Notes: generated from the sequence alone by a model not told the origin. A stretch of 64,000 nt of DNA from Marixanthomonas ophiurae (GCF_003413745.1 NZ_QVID01000001.1:1736001-1800000), one strand, 5' to 3'. Shown: positions 1 to 7,897, counted from the stretch's first letter. Translations and numbers: made by a program.

Positions 1-635
1 CTACGTTACAAGCATTATACGCTATTTACGATAATTGTAATTCATTACACACCAATGCCTATGATGAAGCGATTACAACACCTACGGAAGAAAGCGTACG
101 TCGGGCGATGGCGATTCAGTTAATTATCAATAAAGAGTTAGGACTGGCTAAAAACGAAAACCCAATTCAAGGCTCATTTATTATTGAAGAGTTGACCGAT
201 TTAGTTGAAGCAGCTGTTCTCGAAGAATTCGATAGATTAACTGAACGCGGTGGTGTTTTAGGTGCTATGGAAACCATGTACCAGCGTGGAAAAATACAAG
301 AAGAGAGCTTGTATTATGAAACGTTAAAACATACAGGCGAATTTCCTATAATTGGTGTAAATACATTCTTAAGTAGTAAAGGTTCACCAACGATTCAGCC
401 AAAAGAAGTAATTAGAGCGACGGAAGAAGAAAAGCAAGCCCAGATAACTACATTAGAGAAACTTCATAAAACATATGAAGATAGCGCAGAAGAAACATTA
501 AGTAAAGTGCAAGATGCGGCTATTGAAAACAAAAATATGTTTGAAGAACTCATGGAAGCGACGAAAGTTTGTTCATTAGGGCAAATTACCGAAGCCTTAT
601 TTGAAGTAGGAGGACAGTATCGTAGGAATATGTAA
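1..635 (+). CDS. icmF: Fused isobutyryl-CoA mutase (IcmF-type), 3' end only
   Basis: The reading frame is open from base 3 to the stop at 633-635; the gene begins outside the window. The 210 visible residues are the end of the substrate-binding barrel of a coenzyme B12-dependent acyl-CoA mutase ([56 protein letters not shown]). This wording matches IcmF, in which the B12 domain, a MeaB-like GTPase and the mutase barrel are fused, better than MutA/MutB. IcmF interconverts isobutyryl-CoA and n-butyryl-CoA, and some members act on other branched acyl-CoAs. The fusion itself lies outside the window, so the subfamily call rests only on the C-terminus. meaB and a cobalamin adenosyltransferase gene lie elsewhere in the window. 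Confidence 0.85.
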   Translation, partial: TLQALYAIYDNCNSLHTNAYDEAITTPTEESVRRAMAIQLIINKELGLAKNENPIQGSFIIEELTDLVEAAVLEEFDRLTERGGVLGAMETMYQRGKIQEESLYYETLKHTGEFPIIGVNTFLSSKGSPTIQPKEVIRATEEEKQAQITTLEKLHKTYEDSAEETLSKVQDAAIENKNMFEELMEATKVCSLGQITEALFEVGGQYRRNM

Positions 636-652
636 CAGAAATCTTACGAATA

Positions 653-689
653 AAAAAAGCCCGATATGAAAATATCGGGCTTTTTTTTT
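653..689. terminator. Bidirectional intrinsic terminator
   Basis: Perfect 10-bp stem AGCCCGATAT/ATATCGGGCT (659-668, 672-681) with a GAA loop, flanked by an A-run on the left and a T-run on the right. It serves both the mutase gene (+) and the convergent gene ending at 688 (-). Confidence 0.9.
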
Positions 690-1083
690 ATAGGGTCAGC
701 ATCCAAGTGCGTTGTAATTTTCTAAACTTTTTCAATTCGTACCTAAGTAAATTTAAAAACTCTTTCCCATTGCTGTTAGAGTGCTCTAACCGTTCACAAT
801 TTTTATATAGTAGATTAGTCAATCTTGCTACTGAGGCTGCATGTTTGTGTTTTGCTTCAGAAAAAAGTTGACTTTCTGCCTTTAATATTTCAGGAGCTAA
901 ATTTGTAGATTGCTGCACAATATCCCCTGTAAAATAGATGTGAGGATCTTCCATTCCATCTTCTTTCAAACTAGCTAAATCGTGTGCTATATATTCTGAA
1001 ACTCTTCGCGATAAAGCAAAAATCTCCTCAGCCTTTTTATAAAGGGCTGTCTGCGGAAATTTATTTGGAAGATGTGTTGCCAT
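688..1083 (-). CDS. Small helical protein, possibly four-helix-bundle family
   Basis: 131 aa, no signal peptide or membrane segment. The sequence is almost entirely amphipathic helix with heptad-like spacing (ALYKKAEEIFALSRRVSEYI, then four Lys/Leu-rich helices). Its opening resembles the 23S rRNA intervening-sequence/four-helix-bundle family, but the similarity is weak by eye and no function is assigned. It is divergent from the Lrp-type gene, with a TAAATTTG -7 element on its own strand at 1115-1108. It ends convergently with the mutase gene at the shared terminator. Confidence 0.6.
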   Translation of the reverse strand: MATHLPNKFPQTALYKKAEEIFALSRRVSEYIAHDLASLKEDGMEDPHIYFTGDIVQQSTNLAPEILKAESQLFSEAKHKHAASVARLTNLLYKNCERLEHSNSNGKEFLNLLRYELKKFRKLQRTWMLTL

Positions 1084-1107
1084 TATTAATATTTAAATAT
1101 TGAAACC

Positions 1108-1115
1108 CAAATTTA
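1108..1115 (-). promoter_or_regulatory. -7 element for the 688-1083 gene
   Basis: TAAATTTG on the minus strand matches the Bacteroidota TAnnTTTG element and predicts a start near 1101, 18 nt before the ATG. No TTG is visible at -33. Confidence 0.5.
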
Positions 1116-1139
1116 CTAAGAAAAACGATTAGTTGTCAG

Positions 1140-1167
1140 TTGAATTTAAGGTGTTTTGTTATATTTG
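1140..1167 (+). promoter_or_regulatory. Promoter of the Lrp-type gene
   Basis: TTG at 1140-1142, a 17-bp spacer, then TATATTTG at 1160-1167, a full match to the Bacteroidota primary-sigma consensus TTG-N17-23-TAnnTTTG. Transcription should begin near 1174, about 33 nt before the ATG at 1207. Confidence 0.7.
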
Positions 1168-1206
1168 GATTAATATTTAATGTATTTTAAAAATAAACTT
1201 TAAAAA

Positions 1207-1644
1207 ATGATTGATGACTTAAATTGGAAGATTTTAAAGCATTTACAAAAAAACGCAAGACTGTCCAGTGCAGAAATAGGAAGACAAATTGGAATGAGCT
1301 CACCAGCAGTTTCTGAACGGATAAAAAAAATGGAGGATGCAGGTGTAATTCATGGATATCATACCGTGGTTTCTCCTTTTGAAGCTGGCTATCAATTAAA
1401 GGCAATTATAACGCTACGTGCCTTTATGGGAAAATTGAAACCATTTCTCGAAAAAGTAAAAACATATGATGAGGTTTTAAATTGTTACCGAATAACTGGT
1501 AATGAAAACATCGTGATGGAAGTAGCTTTAAGAAATCAAAAACACTTAGAGGCCTTCATCGATCAATTGATTGTATATGGCGAAACTAAAACCCAAATTG
1601 TATTATCTCATGTAGTTAAGAATAATGAAATTAAGAAAGCTTAA
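1207..1644 (+). CDS. Lrp/AsnC-family transcriptional regulator
   Basis: 145 aa, the normal size for this family. Residues 1-60 form the winged HTH (DDLNWKILKHLQKNARLS, then AEIGRQIGMSSPAVSERIKK as the recognition region). Residues about 65-138 form the RAM/effector-binding domain (ITLRAF, CYRITGNENIVMEV). Lrp-type proteins assemble as dimers to octamers and sense amino acids or related small molecules. The ligand here cannot be read from sequence. The next genes are not amino-acid biosynthetic, so it may act elsewhere in the genome. Confidence 0.93.
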   Translation: MIDDLNWKILKHLQKNARLSSAEIGRQIGMSSPAVSERIKKMEDAGVIHGYHTVVSPFEAGYQLKAIITLRAFMGKLKPFLEKVKTYDEVLNCYRITGNENIVMEVALRNQKHLEAFIDQLIVYGETKTQIVLSHVVKNNEIKKA

Positions 1645-1715
1645 CGTTTCATTTTAATTCAGTTAAAGTTATACCAATTAAGGTATTGTTAATATAAAAG
1701 TGAAGTGGCGTAGTT

Positions 1716-1723
1716 TAAATTTG
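1716..1723 (+). promoter_or_regulatory. -7 element that moves the start of the next gene
   Basis: TAAATTTG matches TAnnTTTG and predicts a transcription start near 1730. That lies downstream of the ATG at 1726, so the ATG at 1747 is the better start for the next gene. No good -33 TTG at normal spacing. Confidence 0.5.
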
Positions 1724-1746
1724 TAATGAATCAACTACTACAAATT

Positions 1747-1992
1747 ATGAAAAATTATACACTTCACTTTTTAATACTTACTATTATAACAGCTGTTATT
1801 GGGTTTTCAGGACTTGAATTTATTGGAGGCTCTGTAGTTCGATTTATTTGTTTAATTTCAGGTATTGGGTTACTTATTTCTTGTTTAGATTCAGTGCTTA
1901 TTACTCGAAAAAATAGGAAATTTAAAAAACAAGTTGCACCTAAAAAGGTTAAAAGTGATTCTGGATCAAGAAACTTCAGTAATAACCATTAA
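1747..1992 (+). CDS. Small two-helix membrane protein
   Basis: 81 aa from the ATG at 1747; an in-frame ATG at 1726 would add 7 residues but sits at or above the predicted transcript start. Two hydrophobic helices (about residues 5-25 and 30-52; LHFLILTIITAVIGFSGLEF, then VRFICLISGIGLLISC) are followed by a Lys/Arg-rich cytoplasmic tail (RKNRKFKKQVAPKKVK). No family recognised. It ends 14 bp before the convergent MFS gene. Confidence 0.6.
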   Translation: MKNYTLHFLILTIITAVIGFSGLEFIGGSVVRFICLISGIGLLISCLDSVLITRKNRKFKKQVAPKKVKSDSGSRNFSNNH

Positions 1993-2005
1993 TTGAAACT
2001 GATTA

Positions 2006-3262
2006 TTACTGAATAATTTCCTTTTCTATAGTTACTGTTTTTGATGGGTTTAGGTTATTTGATTTACTCATTAGTTTATGTAACCACCACACAGCCAAAC
2101 ATATTATCACAAGAAAAATAAACATTGTATACCAAGTAAGATTGAATCCTAAGCCATCTACAAGGTTCATACCTGCATTATGGCCAACAATGTGAGAAAT
2201 TGAAAAACTCATACTGTACAACCCCATATAACTTCCTTTTCTTCCTTTTGGAGCCATTTCTAATGCTAGAGCATTTGAGAAAGGTGAACCTATCATTTCT
2301 CCAAATGTCATTAATATCATTCCTATTAACAATACACCACTCCAAGAGCTTATATTTAAAACAATAAAACTTATTGCCAAAAAGAAAACTCCCCAAAATG
2401 TAGCCATGGTTTTTGACATTTTTTTCCGTTCTAGCCAAGTTATTAAAGGCATTTCAAAAATTACAATCAATGCCCCGTTTATGAAAAATAACCATCCAAT
2501 GAGATCCTCACTTAAAAAGTGTGCTTTCTCATAGTACAAGGGCATCACAGAAAAATATTGAACAAAACAGATGCTATTTGCCACCATAATGATAAAAAAT
2601 AGAATAAAAAGTCCATTTAAGTATGGAGGAACTCCTTCTTTTTTTACTACTTTTTCTGTTTCATTTTCTTTAGTTTTTTTAGGCTTTAAGAGAATAAATA
2701 GACCAATAGAGGCTATCACGCAAGTAAGGCCATCAATCCAGAATAAAGAAGTATAACTAATAGTGGCTATTATAATACCACCTATTAAAGGTCCTATTGA
2801 AAAACCAAGATTAATAGCTAACCGAATAAGTGTTATACTCCGGGTTACATTACCAGGCTTACTATATACCTCACAAGCTACAAAAATGGCAGGTCGATAT
2901 GCATCGGCTACTAAAATGAGCATGAAAATTCCGAAGCAAAACCCATAAAATGTATCTACAAACTGTAGAAAAACAAATCCTATACCTCCTAAAAATAAGC
3001 TGGAAACAATTACTTTGTAAAACCCTATGGTATCGGTCAATCTACCGCCAATCCATGTTCCAACTAAAGAACCTACCCCAAAGGAAGTCATAATCCACCC
3101 TACTTGCGGCAACGTAAACCCTTTTGCATTTACTAAATACAACGAAAGAAAAGGAATTACCATCGCTCCAGCTCTGTTAATAAACGTAACCAGTGAAAGC
3201 AACCAGATTTCTGGTGACAAACCCCGAAAGTTATTGATATAATTGATGTATAATTTTTTCAT
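2006..3262 (-). CDS. MFS transporter (drug/metabolite exporter type)
   Basis: 418 aa with 12 predicted membrane helices and the long central loop (about residues 190-212) typical of the major facilitator superfamily. The loop-2 motif GGRLTDTIG (residues 72-80) is the GxxxDxxG signature of proton-coupled antiporters. The overall pattern resembles drug:H+ antiporters of the MdtG/YjiJ type, but the substrate is unknown. Its 5' leader (3263-3428) holds a 24-codon ORF ending Cys-Met-Cys and an intrinsic terminator, so expression is probably set by attenuation. If the leader senses cysteine-tRNA charging, a sulfur-containing or cysteine-derived substrate is possible; this is inference. Confidence 0.88.
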   Translation of the reverse strand: MKKLYINYINNFRGLSPEIWLLSLVTFINRAGAMVIPFLSLYLVNAKGFTLPQVGWIMTSFGVGSLVGTWIGGRLTDTIGFYKVIVSSLFLGGIGFVFLQFVDTFYGFCFGIFMLILVADAYRPAIFVACEVYSKPGNVTRSITLIRLAINLGFSIGPLIGGIIIATISYTSLFWIDGLTCVIASIGLFILLKPKKTKENETEKVVKKEGVPPYLNGLFILFFIIMVANSICFVQYFSVMPLYYEKAHFLSEDLIGWLFFINGALIVIFEMPLITWLERKKMSKTMATFWGVFFLAISFIVLNISSWSGVLLIGMILMTFGEMIGSPFSNALALEMAPKGRKGSYMGLYSMSFSISHIVGHNAGMNLVDGLGFNLTWYTMFIFLVIICLAVWWLHKLMSKSNNLNPSKTVTIEKEIIQ

Positions 3263-3282
3263 TTTGACTAGTATAAAAATAA

Positions 3283-3308
3283 AACGTCCCGGAATTTTCC
3301 GGGACGTT
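3283..3308 (-). terminator. Intrinsic terminator inside the MFS leader (putative attenuator)
   Basis: Perfect 12-bp GC-rich stem AACGTCCCGGAA/TTCCGGGACGTT with a two-base spacer; read on the minus strand it is followed by TTTATTTTTAT. It lies between the leader ORF stop (3340) and the MFS ATG (3262). No plus-strand gene ends nearby, so its job is most likely to stop leader transcripts. The leader ORF contains CGGGA (3359-3355), which can pair with UCCCG in the 5' arm and so compete with the terminator. Confidence 0.8.
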
Positions 3309-3324
3309 TTTATATTGATTTAAT

Positions 3325-3338
3325 TTATGTTTACATAA
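3325..3338 (-). other. AT-rich hairpin just after the leader stop codon
   Basis: TTATGT-TT-ACATAA is a perfect 6-bp inverted repeat beginning two bases after the leader TGA. It may act as a pause hairpin or be covered by the terminating ribosome; role inferred only from position. Confidence 0.4.
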
Positions 3339-3339
3339 C

Positions 3340-3414
3340 TCAACACATACATATCCCGTTTCTATGGCTAATCACCACAGATTGTTTAACAGAATTATAG
3401 GTACGTTTTTTCAT
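3340..3414 (-). CDS. 24-aa cysteine-rich leader peptide upstream of the MFS gene
   Basis: ATG at 3414, TGA at 3342-3340. The peptide starts MKKRTYNSVKQSVV and ends ISHRNGICMC, with both cysteines (UGU) in the last three codons, split by Met. A -7 element at 3442-3435 would start the mRNA about 14 nt before this ATG. The ORF is followed by a 14-bp hairpin, then the terminator at 3283-3308, then the MFS gene. This is the architecture of a translational attenuator: stalling at the terminal codons would change whether the terminator forms. Cys-x-Cys leader ends are known in front of cysteine- and sulfur-related genes in other bacteria. An antibiotic-stalled leader is the alternative. Confidence 0.65.
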   Translation of the reverse strand: MKKRTYNSVKQSVVISHRNGICMC

Positions 3415-3434
3415 TTTTTGTTTAATTATTTATT

Positions 3435-3460
3435 CAAAAATAGTAAAAAATTGAATTCAA
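3435..3460 (-). promoter_or_regulatory. Promoter of the leader/MFS transcript
   Basis: On the minus strand: TTG at 3460-3458, a 15-bp spacer (slightly short), and TATTTTTG at 3442-3435. Predicted start about 3428, just ahead of the leader ATG at 3414. Confidence 0.5.
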
Positions 3461-3541
3461 TTTACATTTAAGGCACATTCCTAAAATATAATGCAATACG
3501 TATCTATTAAAATGATTTGTATATTGAGTTAAAATTTTAGT

Positions 3542-4150
3542 ATGAAATATCTTTTTACCTCGGTTGTATTATTAATTTCTTTCTTCTCTTTAGCACAAAC
3601 TAATGAAGAAATTATTCAGGGAATTGAAACCTATCACGCTTCAGAAAATGAAAAATTTGGAACTGTTGAAACTACTATTTTAACCGAAAAAGACTTTAAA
3701 GATTTTGAACAATTAGAATTTTATCCAATTGATGTATCATACAGGGTAAAAGCTGAATTTATAAGAACACCCAACGAAGAACCTTTTTTAATGCCAACTA
3801 CAACAGAACGCTTACCAGAATATGTGAAATATGGAGAGGCTCATTTTACCATAGAAGGAAAAGACTTAAAGCTAAATTTATATAAAAGCACCGAACCATA
3901 CAATGAGCCAGGTTACGAAGATTATCTTTTTTTACCATTTACAGACTTAACAAGTGGGGATGGCTCGTATGGTGGAGGAAGATTTCTAGACGCCAGAATT
4001 CCTGAGGGAGATACAATCGTTTTAGACTTCAATAAAGCGTATAATCCCTATTGCGCATATAATTCGCGTTATTCGTGCCCAATCCCACCTGAAGAAAACG
4101 ACTTATTGGTTAGAATAGAAGCTGGCGTAAAAGCTTTTGATAAGCATTAA
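3542..4150 (+). CDS. Secreted DUF1684 protein
   Basis: 202 aa. Signal peptide MKYLFTSVVLLISFFSLAQ, cleaved about residue 19. The rest carries the DUF1684 signature: YGGGRFLDARIPEGDTIVLD followed by NKAYNPYCAYN and CPIPPEENDL, with two cysteines in that conserved C-terminal block. The family is common in Bacteroidota and Actinobacteria and has no established biochemical role. Its stop overlaps the end of the convergent crcB gene by 4 bp, so no terminator separates them. Confidence 0.85.
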   Translation: MKYLFTSVVLLISFFSLAQTNEEIIQGIETYHASENEKFGTVETTILTEKDFKDFEQLEFYPIDVSYRVKAEFIRTPNEEPFLMPTTTERLPEYVKYGEAHFTIEGKDLKLNLYKSTEPYNEPGYEDYLFLPFTDLTSGDGSYGGGRFLDARIPEGDTIVLDFNKAYNPYCAYNSRYSCPIPPEENDLLVRIEAGVKAFDKH

Positions 4151-4518
4151 ATAAATTTAACTAAGTACATTCCTGCAAATACTGCTGCAAAACCGATTAC
4201 AAAGCTCGCTAGTGTATAGAGTGCAAAACTTAGAAAGTCACCAGATTTTAAAAAAATGTGATTTTCGTAAGCAAAGGTAGAAAAAGTAGTAAAACCGCCA
4301 CAAAAACCTGTAGCAACTAATAATACAGTATTTTGAGAAACAGAACTATTTTTTAAAGCTAAGCCTAAAACAATACCAATAATAAAGCTACCTATAATAT
4401 TAGCGGCAAATGTGCCATAGGGGATTCCCGTTTCTGTGCTATTTAAGTATTTACTAATCCAGTAACGTAATGAACTACCTACGCCACCACCAATAAATAC
4501 CAATAATAGTTGTTTCAT
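4147..4518 (-). CDS. crcB: Fluoride ion channel CrcB/Fluc
   Basis: 123 aa, four membrane helices, the usual size of a Fluc subunit that assembles as an antiparallel dimer and expels F-. Diagnostic motifs: GGGVGSSLRY (about 10-19), GTFAANIIGSF (about 35-45), and GFCGGFTTFSTF (about 71-82), which holds the Phe and Thr/Ser residues lining the pore. It directly abuts the upstream gene (4518/4519), so the two are probably cotranscribed. I see no fluoride riboswitch ahead of the pair. Confidence 0.95.
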   Translation of the reverse strand: MKQLLLVFIGGGVGSSLRYWISKYLNSTETGIPYGTFAANIIGSFIIGIVLGLALKNSSVSQNTVLLVATGFCGGFTTFSTFAYENHIFLKSGDFLSFALYTLASFVIGFAAVFAGMYLVKFI

Positions 4519-5580
4519 TTAAAGCGCTTCTGGTTTTGTTTTTTGAATTACCGGAATATATATTTCTGTAATCCAATTTGAAGGATTAGGAACGTCACCT
4601 GGATCTGTTGCATATACCTCAAACATATTGGCATCGGTGTTCATTTCCATATTGTTTTCTGCAATATACTTTTTTGTAGCTTCATAAGCTTCCGGAAGAT
4701 TTGTATAATTTCCTTTAAGAGTAGTTTTAACAGCAGTAGTAGACTCCATAAAGCCTGTTAAAACGGGGCTGCCATCTGGTGTGATAACTCGATCTTTTAT
4801 AGGTATAGCAGCTGAAAAAATTACAGCTCCGTTGGCTTCATCTATATTGTTATAGATTGTAAAAGGCATACCAGAAGATTGTATGTTATTCTGTTGCATA
4901 TATCCCATAACTTGCCCCAGCATAGATCCCATTTTATCTCCAATTTCACTCTGTTTTGCTGCTGTGGTATTGTACATATAATAGCCACCGCTATAACGGG
5001 TTATGCCATCTACGTTAATAGCATATTGTTTCATACTTTCTTTCACAACTTCCTCAAGATTGTTTAGTCCACTGGCAAACATCTTGGAGATGCCCGTTTC
5101 CATATCGTCCTCTTGAAAGGACATAAAAACTTTTTCCATAAAAGATTGTTCACCTTTCATACCCCAAGTCACTTTCGTTTGTCCAGAGTTTTCAGTTTCT
5201 TCAAAATACCAATATACGTCACTTTTGCTATCGCCGATAGGTGTATTAAAAACAATCTCTTGTTGAATTTCTTTATTCGGTATTACTTTTACTGTTTTCA
5301 TAGAACCATCACCTACAGCTTCGCTTGTCCAAGAATAAGAAGCTCCTTCACCTTCCGTTTTTTCGGCATAGTCAATTTTCATATTTTCATCTTCTTCCAT
5401 CCAAGGTCCCCATTGCGGCCAACTTTTAAAGTCTTTCACATTGTTATAAACAACTTCAGCAGGAGCATTTATAACTTTTGTTTCAGCAACATCAAAACTG
5501 CCATCTTTAGTGGCAAAATAAATAGCTCCGCCAATTATGACAATTAAAAGTAAGAAAAAGAGGTATTTTAAAATTTTCAT
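4519..5580 (-). CDS. Membrane-anchored SRPBCC + GyrI-like effector-binding protein
   Basis: 353 aa from the ATG at 5580 (MKILKYLFFLLLIVIIGGAI, an N-terminal membrane anchor). An in-frame start at 5619 would add 13 polar residues ahead of that anchor and is unlikely. Residues about 28-180 look like a polyketide cyclase/SRPBCC fold (VINAPAEVVYNNVKDFKSWP, WGPWMEED). Residues about 200-350 resemble the GyrI/AraC effector-binding fold (GSPVLTGFMESTT, near-C-terminal WITEIYIPV). The pair of lipid/small-molecule binding folds suggests ligand sensing or sequestration at the membrane; the ligand is unknown. Cotranscribed with crcB. Confidence 0.8.
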   Translation of the reverse strand: MKILKYLFFLLLIVIIGGAIYFATKDGSFDVAETKVINAPAEVVYNNVKDFKSWPQWGPWMEEDENMKIDYAEKTEGEGASYSWTSEAVGDGSMKTVKVIPNKEIQQEIVFNTPIGDSKSDVYWYFEETENSGQTKVTWGMKGEQSFMEKVFMSFQEDDMETGISKMFASGLNNLEEVVKESMKQYAINVDGITRYSGGYYMYNTTAAKQSEIGDKMGSMLGQVMGYMQQNNIQSSGMPFTIYNNIDEANGAVIFSAAIPIKDRVITPDGSPVLTGFMESTTAVKTTLKGNYTNLPEAYEATKKYIAENNMEMNTDANMFEVYATDPGDVPNPSNWITEIYIPVIQKTKPEAL

Positions 5581-5650
5581 GTTAAGAGTTTGTTGGTTAC
5601 AATCCATAAAGATAATCATTTTAACATAACAGCATAGTTTATAAACTTCC

Positions 5651-5678
5651 TTTGAGTAAAATGAATTTGCTACATTTG
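5651..5678 (+). promoter_or_regulatory. Promoter of the M49 peptidase gene
   Basis: TTTG at 5651-5654, 16-bp spacer, TACATTTG at 5671-5678. Predicted start about 5685, 16 nt before the ATG at 5701. Confidence 0.7.
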
Positions 5679-5700
5679 TTTAAATTTAAAAATCAACAAA

Positions 5701-7737
5701 ATGAAGAATACTTTTATTATAGCTGCTGCTATGAGTGGGTTTTTGTTTTTTTCTTGTGCTGAAGAAAAGAAAGATAAAACCAATCAAGAAGTTGCTGAGG
5801 TGAAAACCGATGACTTTAACTATCAAGCAGATACCTTTGGTGATATTAAAGTGCTGCGATACCAAATCCCTGGGTGGGAAGACCTTTCTTTAAAGGAACA
5901 AAAATTAGTGTATTATCTTACACAAGCTGGTTTAGCGGGACGTGACATTATGTGGGATCAAAACTACCGTCACAACCTTAAAATTAGAAAAGCTTTTGAA
6001 AATATCTACACTTCATACGAAGGGGATAAAACTACTGATGATTGGAAAAACTTTGAAACGTACTTAAAAAGAGTTTGGTTTTCTAACGGAATTCATCACC
6101 ATTACAGTACGGCAAAAATGACGCCTGATTTTAGTAAAGAGTATCTTCAAACATTATTAGATAATACTAATACTGAACTTACCGGCGAAGCTTTTGAAGT
6201 ATTATTCAATGATAAGGATGCTAAAAAAGTAAACCTTAGTAAAGATGCAGATATTGTAAAAGAAAGTGCTATTAACTTTTACGGTCCAGATGTAACCACT
6301 GCCGATGTAGAAAAATATTACAGTTCTATTGAAGTAAACAAGGAAGAACCTATTGAAGTAGGATTAAACACTAAGCTCGTTAAAGAAAACGGAAAATTAG
6401 TTGAAAAAACCTGGAAAAGTGGCGGAATGTATGGTGCAGCTATCGATAAAATAATCGAGTGGCTAGAAAAAGCAGAAGGTGTTGCTGAAGACGAAAATCA
6501 AGCAAAAGCCTTAGGTTTATTAATTGAGTATTATAAAACAGGAAGTTTAGATACTTGGGATGACTATGCTGTTGCTTGGGTAAATTCTACCGAAGGTGAT
6601 ATCGATTGGATTAATGGCTTTATTGAAGTGTATAATGATCCAAAAGGGTATAAAGGTTCTTATGAAAATATTGTGCAGATTAAAGACTTCGATATGTCTA
6701 AAAAAATGGCTGTACTTTCACAAGAAGCACAGTGGTTTGAAGACAACTCACCTTTAATGAAAGAACATAAAAAGGACAGTGTAAAAGGAGTTTCGTATAA
6801 AACAGTAATTGTTGCAGGAGAAGCTGGAGATGCTTCCCCAAGCACGCCAATTGGAGTTAATTTACCAAACAACAACTGGATTAGACAAGCTCACGGAAGT
6901 AAGTCAGTTTCTTTAGGAAATATCATAAATGCATATAATAATGCAGGTGGAAGTGGCCGCTTACAAGAGTTTGCTCATGATGAAGAAGAGATAGCACTTG
7001 AAGAAGAATACGGAAAAAATGCAGATAAATTACATACAGCTCTTCACGAAGTTGTAGGGCACGCTTCTGGTCAGATTAATCCAGGTGTAGGGACGCCAAA
7101 AGAAACATTGAAAAGTTATAAATCTACTATAGAAGAAGGTCGTGCCGATCTTTTTGGACTGTATTATTTAATGGATCCAAAACTGCAAGAATTAGGTCTT
7201 GTTGAAGATTGGGAAAAAACTGGAAAAGCTGCTTACGATGGCTATATTCGAAATGGTTTAGTAGCACAATTAGTGCGTCTTGAATTAGGAGATGATGTAG
7301 AAGAAGCACATATGCGTAACCGTCAATGGGTAAGTGCTTGGGCTTTTGAAAGAGGACAAGAAGAAGGTGTTATCGAAAAAGTAACTCGTGACGAAAAAAC
7401 GTATTACGACATCAAGGACTATAATAAATTACGTGAGATTTTTGGTGAACTACTACGTGAAACACAACGTATCACTTCAGAAGGGGACTATGAAGCTGCT
7501 AAAGCGCTTGTTGAAGATTACGGTGTAAAAGTAGACCAAGAACTTCATAAACAAGTAATTGATAGAAATAGTCAATTTAAATCACCTCCTTACAGTGGTT
7601 TTGTTAATCCTGTAATTGTTCCGAAAATGAACGAGGAGGATGAAATAGAAAGCTTTACAATTGAGCAACCAGCTTCTTTTGAAGAGCAAATGTTGATGTA
7701 TTCTAAAAACTACGGAAACTTACCAGTAGAAAATTAA
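5701..7737 (+). CDS. Lipoprotein dipeptidyl-peptidase III-like metallopeptidase (M49)
   Basis: 678 aa. The N-terminus is a lipoprotein signal with lipobox FFSC (Cys about 19), so the enzyme is probably anchored in the envelope. The zinc site is the M49 hexapeptide HEVVGH at residues 449-454 (HExxxH, one residue longer than HExxH), with the second motif EEGRAD at 478-483 supplying the third ligand. DPP III removes dipeptides from the N-terminus of oligopeptides of about 4-10 residues, which fits a periplasmic peptide-degrading role. It is monocistronic, with its own promoter and a strong terminator. Confidence 0.92.
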   Translation: MKNTFIIAAAMSGFLFFSCAEEKKDKTNQEVAEVKTDDFNYQADTFGDIKVLRYQIPGWEDLSLKEQKLVYYLTQAGLAGRDIMWDQNYRHNLKIRKAFENIYTSYEGDKTTDDWKNFETYLKRVWFSNGIHHHYSTAKMTPDFSKEYLQTLLDNTNTELTGEAFEVLFNDKDAKKVNLSKDADIVKESAINFYGPDVTTADVEKYYSSIEVNKEEPIEVGLNTKLVKENGKLVEKTWKSGGMYGAAIDKIIEWLEKAEGVAEDENQAKALGLLIEYYKTGSLDTWDDYAVAWVNSTEGDIDWINGFIEVYNDPKGYKGSYENIVQIKDFDMSKKMAVLSQEAQWFEDNSPLMKEHKKDSVKGVSYKTVIVAGEAGDASPSTPIGVNLPNNNWIRQAHGSKSVSLGNIINAYNNAGGSGRLQEFAHDEEEIALEEEYGKNADKLHTALHEVVGHASGQINPGVGTPKETLKSYKSTIEEGRADLFGLYYLMDPKLQELGLVEDWEKTGKAAYDGYIRNGLVAQLVRLELGDDVEEAHMRNRQWVSAWAFERGQEEGVIEKVTRDEKTYYDIKDYNKLREIFGELLRETQRITSEGDYEAAKALVEDYGVKVDQELHKQVIDRNSQFKSPPYSGFVNPVIVPKMNEEDEIESFTIEQPASFEEQMLMYSKNYGNLPVEN

Positions 7738-7757
7738 GATTATAAGTTAACGTATAA

Positions 7758-7826
7758 TCAAAAACCTCCTTACAGTTCTGTAAGGAGGTTTTTTAATATG
7801 AAACAAAATTTAGTTAATTAGTTGAT
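7758..7826 (-). ncRNA. Candidate short RNA from the third operator-promoter
   Basis: A TATCTTTG -7 element (7838-7831) with a NarL-type palindrome 22 bp upstream points away from the cluster toward the terminator at 7792-7761, only about 65 nt on. No gene with a plausible start lies in between. A small RNA or a vestigial promoter are the two readings. Purely predicted. Confidence 0.35.
7761..7794. terminator. Bidirectional intrinsic terminator
   Basis: Perfect 15-bp stem AAAACCTCCTTACAG/CTGTAAGGAGGTTTT (7761-7775, 7778-7792) with T-runs on both strands. It ends the M49 gene on the plus strand. On the minus strand it would end any transcript from the promoter at 7838-7831. Confidence 0.9.
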
Positions 7827-7830
7827 AAAC

Positions 7831-7838
7831 CAAAGATA
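7831..7838 (-). promoter_or_regulatory. P3: -7 element facing out of the cluster
   Basis: TATCTTTG on the minus strand matches TAnnTTTG. No TTG at -33; instead the palindrome 7861-7878 lies 22 bp upstream, at the same spacing as in the other two operator-promoters. Confidence 0.5.
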
Positions 7839-7860
7839 AGCTGTTCTAGCAGTAGATAAA

Positions 7861-7878
7861 ATACCCAATTTCGGGTAT
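7861..7878. promoter_or_regulatory. NarL-type palindromic operator, copy 3
   Basis: ATACCC-AATTTC-GGGTAT. Read as heptamers it is TACCCAA-TT-TCGGGTA, the 7-2-7 inverted arrangement of NarL-family sites. Two other copies lie at 15815-15832 and 16264-16281. Confidence 0.65.
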
Positions 7879-7897
7879 ATTGCTTCATCTTAGCATA

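Noticed and set aside
5113-5547. Long open frame antisense to the SRPBCC gene, rich in Phe
   Set aside because: Composition is what the opposite strand of an AT-rich gene gives; the minus-strand gene has clear domains and a membrane anchor.
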